Source of the DNA: Firmicutes bacterium UBA5227
Lineage (GTDB): Bacteria > Bacillota > Clostridia > Tissierellales > Sedimentibacteraceae
DNA: 64,000 nt
Assembly: GCA_002409285.1 (NCBI GenBank)
Contig: DHUT01000088.1
Span: 13,275 to 77,274 of the forward strand
Direction: 5' to 3'
In this document: one piece after another, positions 27,378 through 36,716 of the stretch
Layout of the letters: each line of letters starts with the position of its first letter
Numbering within the stretch: position 1 is the stretch's first letter
Notes under the pieces: model-generated
What the model saw: the letters and a program-made list of their open reading frames with translations, nothing else
Databases searched by the model: none
Told to the model about the DNA's origin: nothing
Translations under genes and position numbers: made by a program

Positions 27378-28562
27378 TTAAATTCCCAGCTCTTCTTTTA
27401 CTTCCCTGAAAGCGTTTAAAGCAAAATCTAAATCCTCTTTGCTGTGACCGGCTGATATTTGTGTCCTTATTCTTGCTTTTCCTTTAGGAACAACAGGATA
27501 ATAGAAGCCTACAGCATAAACTCCCTTTTTTAGAAGCCTTTCAGCCATTTTCTGTGATAAAACAGCGTCTCCAAGCATTATGGGAACTATGGGATGCTCA
27601 CCTTCTATGATTGTAAGTCCGATTTTTTTAATTTCCTGTCTGAAATATTTTGTGTTTTCTTCGAGCTTATCTCTATACTTTGTGCTATCCATAAGCATTT
27701 CAAGCACCTTTATTGATGCACCGGCTATTGCGGGTGCCAATGTGTTTGAAAACAGGTAGGGTCTTGAGCGCTGTCTCAGCAAGTCAATTATTTCTTTTCT
27801 TCCGCTGGTATATCCGCCGCTGGCACCGCCTAAAGCTTTACCCAGAGTACCGGTTATAATGTCTACCCGACCCATTACATCTCTGTATTCGTGGGTACCC
27901 CTTCCTGTCTTGCCGACAAATCCCACCGCATGACTATCGTCAACCATTACAATAGCATTGTATCTATCGGCTAAATCACATATTCCCTTCAAATCTGCTA
28001 TTATTCCGTCCATTGAAAAAACGCCGTCTGTAGCAATAACCTTTATTTTTGCTCCATCCTTGTCAGCCTGTATAAGCTGCTCCTCCAAAGAAGCCATGTC
28101 ATTGTTCTTATACCTGTATTTTTTTGCCCTGGCAAGCCTTACTCCGTCAATAATGGACGCATGATTTAATTCATCACTGATTATTGCATCATCTTCTGTT
28201 GTGATTGTTTCAAACAGTCCTCCGTTGGCATCAAAGCAGGAAGAATATAAAATTGTGTCTTCCATCTGCAAAAATTCGCTTATTTTTTCTTCCAGCTGCT
28301 TATGAATTTCCTGTGTGCCGCAAATAAATCTTACAGATGAAAGTCCGTACCCCCATGTATCATAGGCAGTTTTTGCAGCTTCAATGACTTCCTTGTTATC
28401 TGCAAGACCTAAATAATTGTTTGCACACATATTCAAAACTCCGTTGACCTTTGTTGTATTAATTCTGCTGCTTTGGGGTGTTGTGATTATTCTTTCGTCC
28501 TTCCAAAGTCCGCTGTCCTTAATATCCTTTAAAATGTCTGAATAATGTTGTTTATTATACAT
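27378..28562 (-). CDS. kbl: Glycine C-acetyltransferase (2-amino-3-ketobutyrate CoA ligase)
   Basis: PLP enzyme that cleaves 2-amino-3-oxobutyrate with CoA to glycine and acetyl-CoA, the second step of threonine breakdown. The 394 residues show CANNYLGLADN, the DDSHAVGFVGKTGRG block and the PLP lysine in TGTLGKALGGASGG. It starts 21 bp after the tdh stop. Because tdh is adjacent, KBL is preferred over the related biotin synthesis enzyme BioF. Confidence 0.96.
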   Translation of the reverse strand: MYNKQHYSDILKDIKDSGLWKDERIITTPQSSRINTTKVNGVLNMCANNYLGLADNKEVIEAAKTAYDTWGYGLSSVRFICGTQEIHKQLEEKISEFLQMEDTILYSSCFDANGGLFETITTEDDAIISDELNHASIIDGVRLARAKKYRYKNNDMASLEEQLIQADKDGAKIKVIATDGVFSMDGIIADLKGICDLADRYNAIVMVDDSHAVGFVGKTGRGTHEYRDVMGRVDIITGTLGKALGGASGGYTSGRKEIIDLLRQRSRPYLFSNTLAPAIAGASIKVLEMLMDSTKYRDKLEENTKYFRQEIKKIGLTIIEGEHPIVPIMLGDAVLSQKMAERLLKKGVYAVGFYYPVVPKGKARIRTQISAGHSKEDLDFALNAFREVKEELGI

Positions 28563-28583
28563 AATCTCTCCTTCCGTCTATAA

Positions 28584-29627
28584 TTACTTTTTCTCGGTCC
28601 AGTCTAAAATAACTTTCCCAGATTTTCCGCTTATCATAGCTTCAAAGCCTTTTTCAAATTCCGTATAGTGATATCTATGGGTTATAATCGGTGCAATATC
28701 CAACCCCGACTTTATCATTGCCTGCATCTTGTACCAGGTTTCAAACATTTCCCTGCCGTAAATTCCCTTTATCTGCAGTCCGTTAAACACAACTTTGTTC
28801 CAGTCAATTGATGTGTTTGTTTCCTGAAGTCCAAGCAATGCGATTTTACCGCCGTGGGTCATATTATCAATCATCTGATTCAGAGCAACATCATTTCCGG
28901 ACATTTCCATGCCCACATCAAAACCTTCCCTCATACCAAGCTCAGCCATCACATCCCGGAGATTTTCATTTCTTGTATTAACCGTTCTGAAGTTTCCCAA
29001 TTTTTTTGCAAGTTCCAGCCTGTTATCATTAACATCTGTCACAACTACAAACCTTGCTCCGGCAAATCTTGCAATTGCTGCTGCCATGATTCCTATTGGT
29101 CCTGCCCCGGTAATAAGCACATCTTCTCCAAGTACATCAAAAGATAATGCCGTATGAGCAGCATTTCCAAAGGGATCAAAAATACTGTAAAGCTCCTCAG
29201 GTATTGACTTGTCACAAAGCCATATGTTTGTAGCAGGTAATGTCACATATTCTGAAAATATTCCTGTTCTGTTAACTCCAACTCCCTTGGTATCTTTGCA
29301 CAAATGTCTCTTTCCGGCAAGACAGTTTCTGCATTTCCCGCAAACTATATGTCCTTCGCCTGAAACAAGATCACCCGCCTGCAAATCTTTTACACCTTTT
29401 CCGACTTCCACGATTTCGCCCACAAATTCATGACCTATTGTCATTGGAACAGGTATTGTTTCCTGAGCCCATTTATTCCATACATAAATATGCACGTCTG
29501 TCCCACATATTGCAGTTTTATGTATTTTTACAAGAACCTCTCCTTCTCCTGCAACAGGTACTTCAACTTGTTCCAACCATAATCCGGGTTCCCTGAACTT
29601 TTTTACAAGGGCATCCATTTTAGCCAT
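28584..29627 (-). CDS. tdh: L-threonine 3-dehydrogenase
   Basis: Zinc- and NAD-dependent oxidation of threonine to 2-amino-3-oxobutyrate. I take ATG 29627 (MAKMDALVKKF) as start. The in-frame GTG nine bases earlier lies inside the ribosome binding site (GGAAGGTGAG), so it is unlikely to initiate. Motifs: catalytic zinc CGTDVH and GHEFVGE, structural zinc CGKCRNCLAGKRHLC, and NAD-binding GAGPIGIMAA. The length of about 347 is normal for the MDR-type TDH. First gene of the threonine-to-glycine operon. Confidence 0.96.
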   Translation of the reverse strand: MAKMDALVKKFREPGLWLEQVEVPVAGEGEVLVKIHKTAICGTDVHIYVWNKWAQETIPVPMTIGHEFVGEIVEVGKGVKDLQAGDLVSGEGHIVCGKCRNCLAGKRHLCKDTKGVGVNRTGIFSEYVTLPATNIWLCDKSIPEELYSIFDPFGNAAHTALSFDVLGEDVLITGAGPIGIMAAAIARFAGARFVVVTDVNDNRLELAKKLGNFRTVNTRNENLRDVMAELGMREGFDVGMEMSGNDVALNQMIDNMTHGGKIALLGLQETNTSIDWNKVVFNGLQIKGIYGREMFETWYKMQAMIKSGLDIAPIITHRYHYTEFEKGFEAMISGKSGKVILDWTEKK

Positions 29628-29668
29628 ACAACTCACCTTCCTTATATAAAAACGTTTCTCTAAAATAA

Positions 29669-29697
29669 ATAATACTCCACATTTGTTTTTAAGTCAA
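29669..29697 (-). promoter_or_regulatory. Sigma-A promoter of tdh-kbl
   Basis: Minus-strand TTGACT (29692-29697), 17-bp spacer, TATTAT (29669-29674); close to consensus and correctly placed. Confidence 0.75.
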
Positions 29698-29712
29698 GAG
29701 CCAAATAAACAA

Positions 29713-29735
29713 TTTGTTTACATTTCATAAACAAA
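29713..29735. promoter_or_regulatory. Inverted repeat upstream of the tdh promoter
   Basis: TTTGTTTA and TAAACAAA arms (8 bp, 7-bp spacer) centred about 27 bp upstream of the tdh -35 box, in a position suited to an activator or repressor. The regulator is unknown. Confidence 0.35.
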
Positions 29736-29763
29736 ATTAAGACATGATTTTACATGCTTCAGC

Positions 29764-30453
29764 TTACATAATTCTTTTAAGTTTAAAATCCATATAATCA
29801 CTTGAAATGCAGTGAACCGCTATGTTTTCAATCACTCCTTCCCTTACGTTTTTATGACCTTCTTCACCATGAAGGTGCCCATATATGCATGTTTCCGGAT
29901 GAAACTCACTTAATATTTTAAAGAATTCATTAGGAAGTCCGTCATTGTCAAATGGCGGATAATGCAGCATAACTATTAATGTATTATTGCTGTTTTTAAC
30001 CGATTTTAGAGAAATTTTCAGTCTGTTCATTTCCCTTAAATATATCCTTTCATTGGAAAACCCTTCCGAATGTTCTTCCATGGTATCCCAGCCTCTTGTA
30101 CCGCAGATAGATACGCCGTCACACTCATAGCTGTTGTTCTTTAAAAACTTAATTGACTTTAACCCAAGACTGTCTAATTTATTTGATGTAGACCACCAGT
30201 AATCATGATTCCCCTTACCAATAATTTTTGTTCCCGGAAGTTCGTCAATTTTTTTCAAATCAATAAGCGCATCATCAAGTTTAGTTGCCCAGGATATATC
30301 ACCCGGTACTAAAACTAAATCATCTGTTGATACAGTTTCTTTCCAGTTTTTCATTATTTTTTCTTCATGGTCAATCCAATTATCACCGAATATATTCATT
30401 GGTTTTTCTTTTTTACCGTCAAAATGCAAATCGGCTATAGCAAAAATTTTCAT
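29764..30453 (-). CDS. Calcineurin-like metallophosphoesterase
   Basis: A 229-residue single-domain phosphoesterase. Metal ligands are visible in ADLHFD (the usual DxH), VPGDISW (GD), GKGNHDYWW (GNHD), the MLHYPP His and the C-terminal YGHLHGE (GHxH). The substrate is unknown. The start is nine bases after the end of the YhaN-like gene, so it is the third gene of the nuclease operon and may be functionally linked. Confidence 0.85.
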   Translation of the reverse strand: MKIFAIADLHFDGKKEKPMNIFGDNWIDHEEKIMKNWKETVSTDDLVLVPGDISWATKLDDALIDLKKIDELPGTKIIGKGNHDYWWSTSNKLDSLGLKSIKFLKNNSYECDGVSICGTRGWDTMEEHSEGFSNERIYLREMNRLKISLKSVKNSNNTLIVMLHYPPFDNDGLPNEFFKILSEFHPETCIYGHLHGEEGHKNVREGVIENIAVHCISSDYMDFKLKRIM

Positions 30454-30462
30454 ACGCTGTCC

Positions 30463-33189
30463 TTAAAGTTTTATATAGTTAAATTTAATATTCATTTGTT
30501 TCGCAATCTCGGCTTCACGTTCCTGACAGGTGAATAGAATAACCTGTCTTCTTTCGCTCTCCTTTGAAAGCATTTCCAGGGAATTCTTAAGCCTCTTTGA
30601 ATCATATTGAACAAAGCTGTCGTCAAATATCAGCGGAATACTTTTTTTGCCGCTTAAAATATTGCCGAGGCTGACTCTCAATGACAAATACAGCTGGTCA
30701 AGAGTTCCTCCGCTGAGACTTTCCAGTTCAATATTCCTTTGCGGATTGTTCTCCTCTGCCACACTGATATTCATATCTTCATCTATTACTACTTCACTGT
30801 ACCTGCCTCCGGTCAAATATGAAAAGTTATCGCTGATTGATTTCCTGAGAAGAGGCATAAAATCGCCTTTAATAGAATCAGATATCTTAACTATTTTATC
30901 TGCTGCGATCTCTGCGACTTTTATTTTTGTGTTAAATGCTTTTATTTTATTTTCGTAAAAATCTATTTCTTCCTCAATCTCAGCAAGGCTTCTTGTTGTA
31001 CTCTCAATTTCGTCAATTTCTTTTAGCATATTGCCAATATCGTCTGATAACTTTGATTTTTTCTCGTTTAGCCTGAAAATATTCAGTTGGTGCTCCTGTC
31101 TGTCAAGTTTTTTTACTTCATAGAAATTAACATTTTTCGTTTTATTCTTTAACTCTTCAAAGTCATCAGTACCAATTATTTTTTTTAATACACCCAACTT
31201 ATAATCCCTGTTGTTTATAAGCTCCTTATATTTTTCACTATATTCCACATCTTTTTTAAAGCTATCCAAATCATAAGCTCCATTGCTGCTTAAAATAAGC
31301 TCAAGCCTTTTTTCCTCAAAGGTTATTTCTTTATTTAGCTTTACAATGTCCTGGTTTAATTGCTTAATATCGCCTTTTAACTTTTCTTCATCAGCTCTTA
31401 CAGAATCTTTCCTTGAAAAAGCATCATTGGCTTCCTTAATATTCTCAGCATTAATTTCCTGCATTCCCAGTGCAGACAGAAACTTTACAATGCTGTTTTT
31501 TAGTTCTAAATTTTCATGCTCTAATGAATCTAAAGAATCAGCATCACATTTAAGCAGTCTGCCTTTTTCTTCATACAGTTGTTTTTCAGCACTTAAGTTA
31601 TTAAACTTTTCAATAAAGCTTTCAATATTTCCGCAGCCTGCTTCCGCAATTATTTCCTGCTTTTCTTTGTCCATCTTATCCAATGAAATCGTATAATCTG
31701 CAAATTCACATTCCATGCTGTCAATTTCATTTTTAGAATTTCTGATTTTTTTGAACATTGGTCTTATAATAACTGAGAATAATATTGCAATTAAAGCTGT
31801 AAGAATTGCTGCAGCTATATTAACAGACTCCTGTGCTGCATAATACCGGTCAATAAACTTCTTAATTATATCCCCATATTGAAAGCATGACCACCACACA
31901 CCGGCAATCAAAGCTGCCGCAAGTAAAAATAACAATACTGCATTTCTTATTTTAGACAGCCTATAGCTTTTCATTTTTTCATAGTTTTCTTTATTCACAA
32001 AAACATTAGTCATTTCCATTTTTCCGGTAATATCTTCAAGCTTCTGATGGCTGTCAAGAAGGCTGTTTATTTCATCAATGTTAATGTTACTGATTTCTTC
32101 TTTTCCCGAACTGATTTTATCCTTAAGTTCGTTTATTTCAGCAATATTGTTCCGATATCTTTGAAAATCTAAATTTAATCTCTCAATATCAAATTGTTCC
32201 CCGATTTTATTGGATATATCCTCAAGCAGACCGGTCAGCTCTTCTTCTTTATCTTTTTTTTCACTTTCAAGGCTTCGCTTCCGACTGTACATGGAATTTA
32301 GGGAACCTTCAACATTCACTGCCTCTCTGTAATCACTTTCCGAATACTCTTTAAATTTGTCCGGAGAAAAACTTAAAAGTTTTTCATTAATTTCATCCAG
32401 CTCTTTTTTTATCGGTTCCGCCCTTAAATACCTGTCCTTTTCTATAGAAAGCTCATAGTCCCTTAATTCTTTGTTAAGTTCATCAATTTGCAGATTAAGC
32501 TCCTGAATTTTACTTCCGGTTTTTTTCTTTTCCATTACAAGAAACATTACTTGTCTTTTTGCATTCAGCGAATTTCCCTTTGCATCTTCAAGTTCTGACA
32601 ATCGCAGAGAATACTGACCAAGAAGTGTTTTATCATTACTTTCATCACCGGCTTCCTCTTTTATGCTGCCCAGGCTCTGTAAAATCCTGTCGATGGAAAT
32701 TGATTCATCTCTTGTCTTGCTAAGGTTTATTATTTTATTTTTAAGTTCATCCGCCAGCTCTTTTTCTGTTTTATTCCCCAGTTGTCTTACACTTACCGTA
32801 TTGTTGAATGCAAGCTTGCTCATATTAAAAAAGTGCTCACCGGGACACAGTATTTCCTCTTCAATCATTTCCGGCTCGTCATTAAGTTTTTTGAACACCT
32901 GCGTGGTTCCGAGCATGAAATCCTTTGAGATCAGAAATCTTTCTTCATTGTTATCCCTGATACCTATAGTTCCTTTGTAAAGACCGCTGTCCCAGGGCTT
33001 ATATTTGTTATACCTTAAAATTCCGGCAGCATCTTCATCAAAGCCATATAAGACAGCCTCTATAAAATTATGTATCGTACTTTTCCCTGCCTCATTTTCA
33101 CCATATATAATATTAAATTTATTTTCAAAATATAATCTTTTATATACAAACTTACCGAAAGCTCTTAAATGTAATTTATTAATATACAT
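30463..33189 (-). CDS. yhaN: YhaN-like SMC/SbcC-family ATPase with two internal membrane segments
   Basis: A 908-residue coiled-coil ATPase. Walker A ENEAGKST is at about 31-38. Long coiled coils follow (about 190-390 and 480-770), and the C-terminal lobe has the LSGGTLDQ signature and Walker B PLIFDDS. No Rad50 zinc-hook CxxC is seen at the centre; instead two hydrophobic segments (about 416-437 and 457-477) interrupt the coiled coil, as in Bacillus YhaN, suggesting membrane attachment at the hinge. It is one base downstream of the YhaO-like phosphoesterase. Likely acts with it in DNA end or peptidoglycan-linked processing; the role is unproven. Confidence 0.85.
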   Translation of the reverse strand: MYINKLHLRAFGKFVYKRLYFENKFNIIYGENEAGKSTIHNFIEAVLYGFDEDAAGILRYNKYKPWDSGLYKGTIGIRDNNEERFLISKDFMLGTTQVFKKLNDEPEMIEEEILCPGEHFFNMSKLAFNNTVSVRQLGNKTEKELADELKNKIINLSKTRDESISIDRILQSLGSIKEEAGDESNDKTLLGQYSLRLSELEDAKGNSLNAKRQVMFLVMEKKKTGSKIQELNLQIDELNKELRDYELSIEKDRYLRAEPIKKELDEINEKLLSFSPDKFKEYSESDYREAVNVEGSLNSMYSRKRSLESEKKDKEEELTGLLEDISNKIGEQFDIERLNLDFQRYRNNIAEINELKDKISSGKEEISNINIDEINSLLDSHQKLEDITGKMEMTNVFVNKENYEKMKSYRLSKIRNAVLLFLLAAALIAGVWWSCFQYGDIIKKFIDRYYAAQESVNIAAAILTALIAILFSVIIRPMFKKIRNSKNEIDSMECEFADYTISLDKMDKEKQEIIAEAGCGNIESFIEKFNNLSAEKQLYEEKGRLLKCDADSLDSLEHENLELKNSIVKFLSALGMQEINAENIKEANDAFSRKDSVRADEEKLKGDIKQLNQDIVKLNKEITFEEKRLELILSSNGAYDLDSFKKDVEYSEKYKELINNRDYKLGVLKKIIGTDDFEELKNKTKNVNFYEVKKLDRQEHQLNIFRLNEKKSKLSDDIGNMLKEIDEIESTTRSLAEIEEEIDFYENKIKAFNTKIKVAEIAADKIVKISDSIKGDFMPLLRKSISDNFSYLTGGRYSEVVIDEDMNISVAEENNPQRNIELESLSGGTLDQLYLSLRVSLGNILSGKKSIPLIFDDSFVQYDSKRLKNSLEMLSKESERRQVILFTCQEREAEIAKQMNIKFNYIKL

Positions 33190-33190
33190 A

Positions 33191-34282
33191 TTATTTTACC
33201 ACCTTTTCCTTTCGGAGAACCTCAAGTCCCAACTTAAACGCCTGCTGCTCCAGCTTGTCCTGGTTATTTCTGAATTGCAGCTTGTAGCTTTCAATAATAT
33301 TAAACTCATTGTGGTCATAAATTTTTTCATCTGAATTCTTGTAAATATAATTCTCTTCAAACTCTATGTAGTAAAAAAACTGCCTTGCTTCGTTTTCAAC
33401 TTCATCCATGGATACATCGGTATTGACAGTACCTGTAAGATTGATTTTCACATAATCTTTAATGTTTGAAAATGTATCACCTGAAAACTTAATTAAATCA
33501 AGTATTTTATTAAAACTGTAATTTATATTCAGGTTACAGCTGCGTGTAACAAACTTTCTCTTTGCCAGCTGGTGCATCTTAAAATCCACATTTCTTTTTT
33601 CCAGAATTCCCTTTATTATTCCATGTTCCCCGGATTCTTCAAAATCCATGGGTTCAGGGCTTCCACAATAGGCAGCATTATCTGATACCTTTAAAAAGTT
33701 ATGCTTACCACCCAATGCACAGTATTCAAATTTATTCTTAATTATATTCAGATCTACAAAAAGATTATTTGACTGCTCATCCGTATCACAATGAAGCAGG
33801 AGGACATTAGTTTTATTCTCATCGACGGAAATATCATATATTGCCTGGGATTTAAGGTTTTGCACCTGGTTGTCCCAGCTCATGGAAAAAATACACATAT
33901 TATATTCCGGAAAATTTAATTTTTCCACAACTTCTGTATTTTTAACAATATATACGTTTTCGGGCCACTCAATATATTCATACATGCTGTTTATATTGTA
34001 CGGGTCACTTTTGCCACATGCAATTACTACCTTTGTTTCGGGAATAGACTTAAATTTCAACACAATCTTTTTGAGGCTGCTAAAGCTTAAATATTCTGCT
34101 TCTGTTAAATCACCTGAAATAAACAAAAACTCGGTTTTCTCATTTTTTGCAAGCTTTATTATCTCATCAAATGTATCCCATATTTCCTGTCTTCTTTTTT
34201 CTCTCTCTTTTAAACTGAAATTTTTAATATCAAACTTCCTGTCTAAGTGTATATCTGAAGTATGTATAAATTTAATTTTCAT
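33191..34282 (-). CDS. yhaO: YhaO-like SbcD-family phosphoesterase
   Basis: A Mre11/SbcD-like nuclease partner of the YhaN-like ATPase. I set the start at ATG 34282 (MKIKFIHTSDIHLDR), five bases after AAGGAG; an in-frame GTG two codons earlier overlaps the binding site. Metal motifs: TSDIHLD and FISGDLTE. The usual GNHD appears as ACGKSDPYN and GHxH as GGKHNF, so the metal site is partly degenerate, as is common in YhaO. About 363 residues, with a C-terminal capping region of low conservation. Confidence 0.82.
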   Translation of the reverse strand: MKIKFIHTSDIHLDRKFDIKNFSLKEREKRRQEIWDTFDEIIKLAKNEKTEFLFISGDLTEAEYLSFSSLKKIVLKFKSIPETKVVIACGKSDPYNINSMYEYIEWPENVYIVKNTEVVEKLNFPEYNMCIFSMSWDNQVQNLKSQAIYDISVDENKTNVLLLHCDTDEQSNNLFVDLNIIKNKFEYCALGGKHNFLKVSDNAAYCGSPEPMDFEESGEHGIIKGILEKRNVDFKMHQLAKRKFVTRSCNLNINYSFNKILDLIKFSGDTFSNIKDYVKINLTGTVNTDVSMDEVENEARQFFYYIEFEENYIYKNSDEKIYDHNEFNIIESYKLQFRNNQDKLEQQAFKLGLEVLRKEKVVK

Positions 34283-34430
34283 AAACACTCCTTATCCCAT
34301 ATTATTCGGCACATGTTAGGTTTCAGGCTTAAAAACTGCAGCCGTCTCCTGCCAGTCATCTTGTCAATACAATTTTAACACAGAAATTCCTTTCCTTCAA
34401 TAATTTATATAAATATGATAAATATGTACA

Positions 34431-35120
34431 TTAATCCGCTAATTCCTTAAGTTTCTCCAAATCTGTTATTTTTACTGTAGAACGATATACTTCAATGATT
34501 TCATCCTGCTGCATATTTGAAAGCTCTCTTGATAAGGATGGTCTTTTAACATTTAAAAAATCTGCAAGCTCCTGCCTTTTCATGGGTATATCAAACATAG
34601 GGGAATTATTTTTATTATGAAGCGTCAATAAATAAACTGCAATTCTGCCTCTTAAGGTTTCAGCATTCAAAATATGCATCTTATTATTCAGCATGACAAT
34701 CTTATCTGACAAAATCGAAAGCATATTGCCAATAAGCGTTTTATGAAAAGCACACACCTGACCACACATGGCAAAAAAAACGTTGTATGGAAAAATAAGA
34801 GCCCTGCTCCTTCCTGAGCTTATTAGATCATAGGGTGCCTTATTGAGGGTAGAAAAGACCAGCGCCTCACCAAACAAATCATTTTGTTCCAGTGTGGTAA
34901 CTATAACCCTGGCTCCGCTGTATTTCTGGGAAATCAAATTAAACTGCCCTTCAATTACAATACCAAGCTTTTTAATAATATCATCTTTCCGAAATACCAC
35001 CTGATTGTTTTCATATTCTACAATCTGAGCATTGCTGCATTTTATGATTTGCTTTATTTCGTCTTCCCTTATATTATCAAACAACTGATTATTTTTAATT
35101 ATTTTAATAATATCGTCCAT
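34431..35120 (-). CDS. Crp/Fnr-family regulator, HcpR-like
   Basis: A 229-residue transcription factor with an N-terminal cyclic-nucleotide-binding-like beta-barrel (about 10-130), dimer helix and C-terminal winged helix with recognition helix around KRPSLSRELSNM. It has no N-terminal Cys cluster, so it is not an Fnr-type iron-sulfur sensor. HcpR proteins in clostridia respond to nitrosative stress and bind GTAAC-N4-GTTAC. Such a box sits in the divergent intergenic region shared with the ferredoxin gene, which supports this subfamily. AAGGAGCGA precedes ATG. Confidence 0.8.
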   Translation of the reverse strand: MDDIIKIIKNNQLFDNIREDEIKQIIKCSNAQIVEYENNQVVFRKDDIIKKLGIVIEGQFNLISQKYSGARVIVTTLEQNDLFGEALVFSTLNKAPYDLISSGRSRALIFPYNVFFAMCGQVCAFHKTLIGNMLSILSDKIVMLNNKMHILNAETLRGRIAVYLLTLHNKNNSPMFDIPMKRQELADFLNVKRPSLSRELSNMQQDEIIEVYRSTVKITDLEKLKELAD

Positions 35121-35136
35121 AACTCGCTCCTTAACA

Positions 35137-35178
35137 GTAACAAATGTTACATACTTTATATATTGATTTTAATATAAT
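35137..35178 (+). promoter_or_regulatory. Crp/Fnr (HcpR-type) box and -10 element of the ferredoxin promoter
   Basis: Perfect inverted repeat GTAAC-AAAT-GTTAC at 35137-35150, then TATAAT at 35173-35178 with no recognisable -35 box. If +1 is at about 35185, the box centre (35143.5) is at -41.5, the class II activator position. The same box could also autoregulate the divergent regulator gene. Confidence 0.7.
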
Positions 35179-35217
35179 AAACTTAATAAGTAAAGATTAA
35201 TTATTGAGAGGTAAAAA

Positions 35218-35928
35218 ATGAGAAGAAAAATAGTTAAAATACACGAAGAAAAATGCAACGGATGCGGATTGTGTGTTAACGCCTGCCACGAAGGTGCGTT
35301 AGAGCTGAGAAATGGCAAGGCTGTATTACTTTCAGATGTATATTGCGATGGACTTGGAGATTGCCTTCCTCAATGCCCTGTTGATGCAATCGAAATTATT
35401 GAAAGAGATGCAGAAGAATTTGACAAAGAATTGGTTGAAAGAAAAATGCAGGAAAGAAAGCAGACAGAAGAGCCGATGCCTTGCGGATGCCCGGGACATC
35501 AGGCAAAAGTAATAAAGCATAGAGAAACTTCAGATATAAAGGAAGAAAAGATTGAACTGACAAGCCAGTTAAAGCAATGGCCGGTACAAATAAAGCTAAT
35601 TTCCCCGATGGCACCTTATTTTGACGGTGCGGACATACTTGTTGCCGCAGATTGTACGGCCTATGCATATGCCAATATTCATCAGGAATTCATGAAGGGC
35701 AAAATCACCCTCATAGGATGCCCTAAGCTGGATGACATTGATTATTCGGAGAAACTTACCGCCATTTTAAAGAATAACGACGTAAAAAGCATAACCGTAT
35801 TGAGAATGGAAGTTCCATGCTGCGCAGGTATTGTAAATGCCGTTAAAACCGCAATAATTCAATCAGGAAAGCTAATACCCTGGGGCTATAAAATAGTATC
35901 CACAGACGGAACGCTGTTGGACAATTAA
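35218..35928 (+). CDS. Dicluster-type 4Fe-4S ferredoxin protein (FrdX-like)
   Basis: A 236-residue iron-sulfur protein. The N-terminus holds a CxxCxxCxxxC cluster motif (CNGCGLCVNACHEGA) and a second cysteine cluster (CDGLGDCLPQCPVDAI). A linker with CGCPGH is followed by a C-terminal domain with GCPKL and PCCAG. This architecture is known next to hybrid-cluster protein genes in clostridia, where it is thought to donate electrons. No hcp gene is seen here. It is transcribed alone from a promoter with a Crp/Fnr box, GAGAGG precedes ATG, and it ends at a shared hairpin. The redox partner is unknown. Confidence 0.85.
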   Translation: MRRKIVKIHEEKCNGCGLCVNACHEGALELRNGKAVLLSDVYCDGLGDCLPQCPVDAIEIIERDAEEFDKELVERKMQERKQTEEPMPCGCPGHQAKVIKHRETSDIKEEKIELTSQLKQWPVQIKLISPMAPYFDGADILVAADCTAYAYANIHQEFMKGKITLIGCPKLDDIDYSEKLTAILKNNDVKSITVLRMEVPCCAGIVNAVKTAIIQSGKLIPWGYKIVSTDGTLLDN

Positions 35929-35944
35929 GAATCAAACTAAACTT

Positions 35945-35980
35945 AAAAAGGATACTGAAATTTTCAGCATCCTTTTTTTT
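35945..35980. terminator. Bidirectional terminator between ferredoxin and truA
   Basis: AAAAAGGAT-A-CTGAAA / TTTTCAG-C-ATCCTTTTT hairpin followed by eight T residues on the plus strand and A-rich on the other side. It serves the convergent genes; the T-run touches the truA stop codon. Confidence 0.9.
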
Positions 35981-36716
35981 AATAAAATACCTCTTTTAAA
36001 AATAAGGCTTTTGCAGGTACCATTGGACCTGCTTCCGCTCTTTTTTTCGCATTTAGAATATCTTCTACATCTTTAACTTTTAATCTTTCTTTTCCTGCTT
36101 CGATCAATGTACCCAGTATTATTCTGACCATATTCCACAAAAATCCATTTCCGTTGATTTCTATTTGTATGATTCCATCTTTTTCTTCTATATTAATATA
36201 ATTAACAGTCCTTATAGTGGATTTTGTCTTGGATTTTAAGGTTGTAAAGCTTTGAAAATCATGTGTGCCTGTTAAAGCTTCGGAGCACTGTCTCATGTTT
36301 CCCAAATTCAGTTGTTCATTTACATTATATACATATCTTCTGTCAAACACACTTTTGACCCTGCTGTTGTTTATCCTGTAAAGGTAAGTCTTTGATAATA
36401 TGTTGTATCTGGCATGAAATCTTTCGCTGGCGTCTTTTGCAGACAACAGGGCTATATCATCCGGAAGATTATCATTAATGTATTTAAACATGGTTTCTGT
36501 GCTCATAATTGAATTTGTATGAAAATTAGCAGTGTAGTTTAATGCATGAACTCCGGCATCAGTTCTTCCGCAGCCTATAAGCTGTATGTTTTCTCCGGTC
36601 ATCCCGCTTAGTATGTCTTCTAATCTTCCTTGTACTGTACTCACATCATCATTCTGCTTCTGCCACCCCTTGTACCTGGCTCCGTCATACTGGATTATCA
36701 TCTTTATATTTCTCAT
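35979..36716 (-). CDS. truA: tRNA pseudouridine38-40 synthase
   Basis: Isomerises uridines 38-40 in the tRNA anticodon stem. The 245 residues show YDGARYKGWQKQ, the catalytic aspartate in GCGRTDAGVHAL, the HDFQSFTT block and the C-terminal LFLKEVFY. Monocistronic here, whereas in many Firmicutes it follows ecfT and rplM neighbours. Its promoter region contains a tandem CAATTG-type palindrome (36728-36745) within the leader. Confidence 0.96.
   Translation of the reverse strand: MRNIKMIIQYDGARYKGWQKQNDDVSTVQGRLEDILSGMTGENIQLIGCGRTDAGVHALNYTANFHTNSIMSTETMFKYINDNLPDDIALLSAKDASERFHARYNILSKTYLYRINNSRVKSVFDRRYVYNVNEQLNLGNMRQCSEALTGTHDFQSFTTLKSKTKSTIRTVNYINIEEKDGIIQIEINGNGFLWNMVRIILGTLIEAGKERLKVKDVEDILNAKKRAEAGPMVPAKALFLKEVFY

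Noticed and set aside
33870..34319. Long plus-strand open frames antisense to the YhaO-like gene and other genes
   Set aside because: They have no ribosome binding sites or family resemblance and are explained by codon use of the real minus-strand genes.
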